Part shown: piece by piece, positions 5,995 to 6,547 of the stretch
Numbering within the stretch: position 1 is the first letter of the stretch
Layout of the letters: the number at the start of each line of letters is the position of its first letter
Source of the DNA: CAYYGL01 sp964471235
GTDB taxonomy: Bacteria; Calditrichota; Calditrichia; RBG-13-44-9; J075
Assembly: GCA_964471235.1 (NCBI GenBank)
Contig: CAYYGL010000233.1
Location: 1 to 6,547 of the forward strand
Direction of reading: 5' to 3'
Length of the DNA: 6,547 nucleotides
Program-made: the position numbers and the translations under genes
The notes under the pieces: generated by a model
The model's database searches: none
Seen by the model: the letters and a program-made list of their open reading frames with translations, nothing else
What the model was told of the DNA's origin: nothing

Positions 5995-6090
5995 TGATAA
6001 ATGATTGATAGCGATACTCTCTTCTCATTATATTTGAATCACTCATAAAACTTTGCCATAAACATTCTAACGAGTTGCATTCATTTATCA
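5995..6090. repeat. 10-bp inverted repeat upstream of the ATPase gene
   Basis: TGATAAATGA (5995-6004) and TCATTTATCA (6081-6090) are perfect inverted copies 76 bp apart. The right copy ends 3 nt before the ribosome binding site of the gene at 6107. The same word occurs at 5543-5552 in the toxin-antitoxin promoter, which suggests a binding site for a shared regulator. Confidence 0.5.
6034..6062 (+). promoter_or_regulatory. Possible promoter of the ATPase-like gene
   Basis: TTGAAT (6034-6039) and CATAAA (6057-6062) are 17 nt apart, between the two arms of the 10-bp inverted repeat. Each box matches consensus in four of six positions, so this is a modest candidate. Confidence 0.3.
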
Positions 6091-6106
6091 TTTAAGAGGT
6101 GTTACC

Positions 6107-6547
6107 ATGGAATTGTTTGACAAACAAACCATTGCTGCTCGGCGTTTGTTTGAGAAGCTATATCAGTGTCAAACCGAACAGGAGGTGGACAAATTCATTT
6201 CCAGGTATCCCAAGCTATTTGACAACCCACGCCACTGGAGGCCGTTGGGCGGCAACGAGAGCAACTTCGGGGTGGTGGAAAATTAGCAATCTTCTCCGAT
6301 TGCCGCGTTGATTGAGAAGGTAATCAATTCAATTGATGCGATTTTGATGCGGAAGTGTTATGAGGCGGGGATTGATCCAAAATCACCTCAAGCGCCGCAA
6401 ACGATGCAGGAAGCGGTGGATTGCATTTTTCTAGGGCACAAAAGTTGGGATTGGAGAAGTTTGATGAACCATGTTAGTTCACGAATCAAAATAATAATCA
6501 TGAAAGAATTCGAACATATCATCTTCCTCTGGCAAACCAATAATATT
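6107..6547 (+). pseudogene. GHKL/HSP90-type ATPase gene, interrupted by in-frame TAG and cut by the window edge
   Basis: The ATG at 6107 has AAGAGGT 6 nt upstream (6094-6100). The frame encodes 59 residues (helix AARRLFEKLYQ, then HWRPLGGNESNFGVVEN) and stops at TAG, 6284-6286. The same frame then runs open to the window edge. Its next part, SSPIAALIEKVINSIDAILM (codons 62-81), carries the N-box of GHKL ATPases (E70, N74, D77), followed by RKCYEAGIDPKSPQAP and EAVDCIF. GNESNFGVVEN followed by this segment is what I expect in large GHKL ATPases often found in accessory or defence loci, with Gln or a similar residue in place of the stop. Likeness fades after about codon 116 (6454). This is most likely a pseudogene; recoding or a sequencing error is possible. 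Confidence 0.65.
6479..6547 (-). CDS. Possible C-terminal end of a minus-strand gene at the right edge
   Basis: On the minus strand the frame from 6547 to the TGA at 6481-6479 reads 22 residues, including LPEEDDMFEFFHDYYFDS. It is acidic and aromatic and more protein-like than the opposing plus frame. It begins where likeness to the ATPase family fades. The fragment is too short to assign a family. It may be chance. Confidence 0.25.
   Translation of the reverse strand, partial: NIIGLPEEDDMFEFFHDYYFDS

Noticed and set aside
5724..6091. Two overlapping minus-strand frames across the hairpin array
   Set aside because: Their sequence is dictated by inverted repeats (Arg-rich and Gly/Pro-rich stretches) and neither has start signals or a domain.

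Overview
The window joins two compositionally different halves. The left half (about 1-4080) is GC-balanced and holds two chromosomal-looking genes in divergent orientation: a large secreted M14-type zinc carboxypeptidase (minus strand, 3042 to 232) and a short-chain dehydrogenase/reductase (SDR, plus strand, 3357-4082). A 27-bp palindromic intergenic element occurs as two identical copies, one on each side of the SDR gene. The organism cannot be named from this window. A Bacteroidota/Calditrichota-like (FCB-type) environmental bacterium is a reasonable guess, because long secreted M14 peptidases with an amidotransferase-like C-terminus and hairpin-rich intergenic repeats are familiar there. 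This is inference only.

The right half (about 4380-6547) is visibly more AT-rich and looks like an accessory or defence-type island. It carries a compact four-gene toxin-antitoxin operon on the minus strand, transcribed from about 5545 down to 4414: a small antitoxin-like gene, a PIN-domain (VapC-like) toxin, a short HicB antitoxin and a HicA toxin. Every junction overlaps (22 nt, then ATGA, then ATGA), so the two toxin-antitoxin pairs appear to be translationally coupled. A good sigma-70-like promoter (TTGACT-17-TAAACT) lies upstream, with a perfect 15-bp palindrome over the predicted transcription start, as expected for an autoregulated module.

Upstream of the operon is a non-coding stretch of about 300 bp (5625-5924) packed with stem-loops. 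Long nested hairpins alternate with four short hairpins that share one geometry (5-bp stem, 3-nt loop, 5-bp stem). I read it as a dispersed structured repeat or an uncharacterised structured RNA.

Beyond it, on the plus strand, a gene starts at 6107 with a good ribosome binding site and encodes the beginning of a GHKL/HSP90-type ATPase. An in-frame TAG at 6284-6286 interrupts it just before the ATP-binding N-box, yet the same frame continues with clear family-like sequence to about 6454. It is probably a decaying gene. A minus-strand reading frame ending at 6479 may be the tail of a neighbour that truncates it. A 10-11 bp word occurs both in the toxin-antitoxin promoter and, as an inverted pair, upstream of the ATPase gene, hinting at shared regulation.
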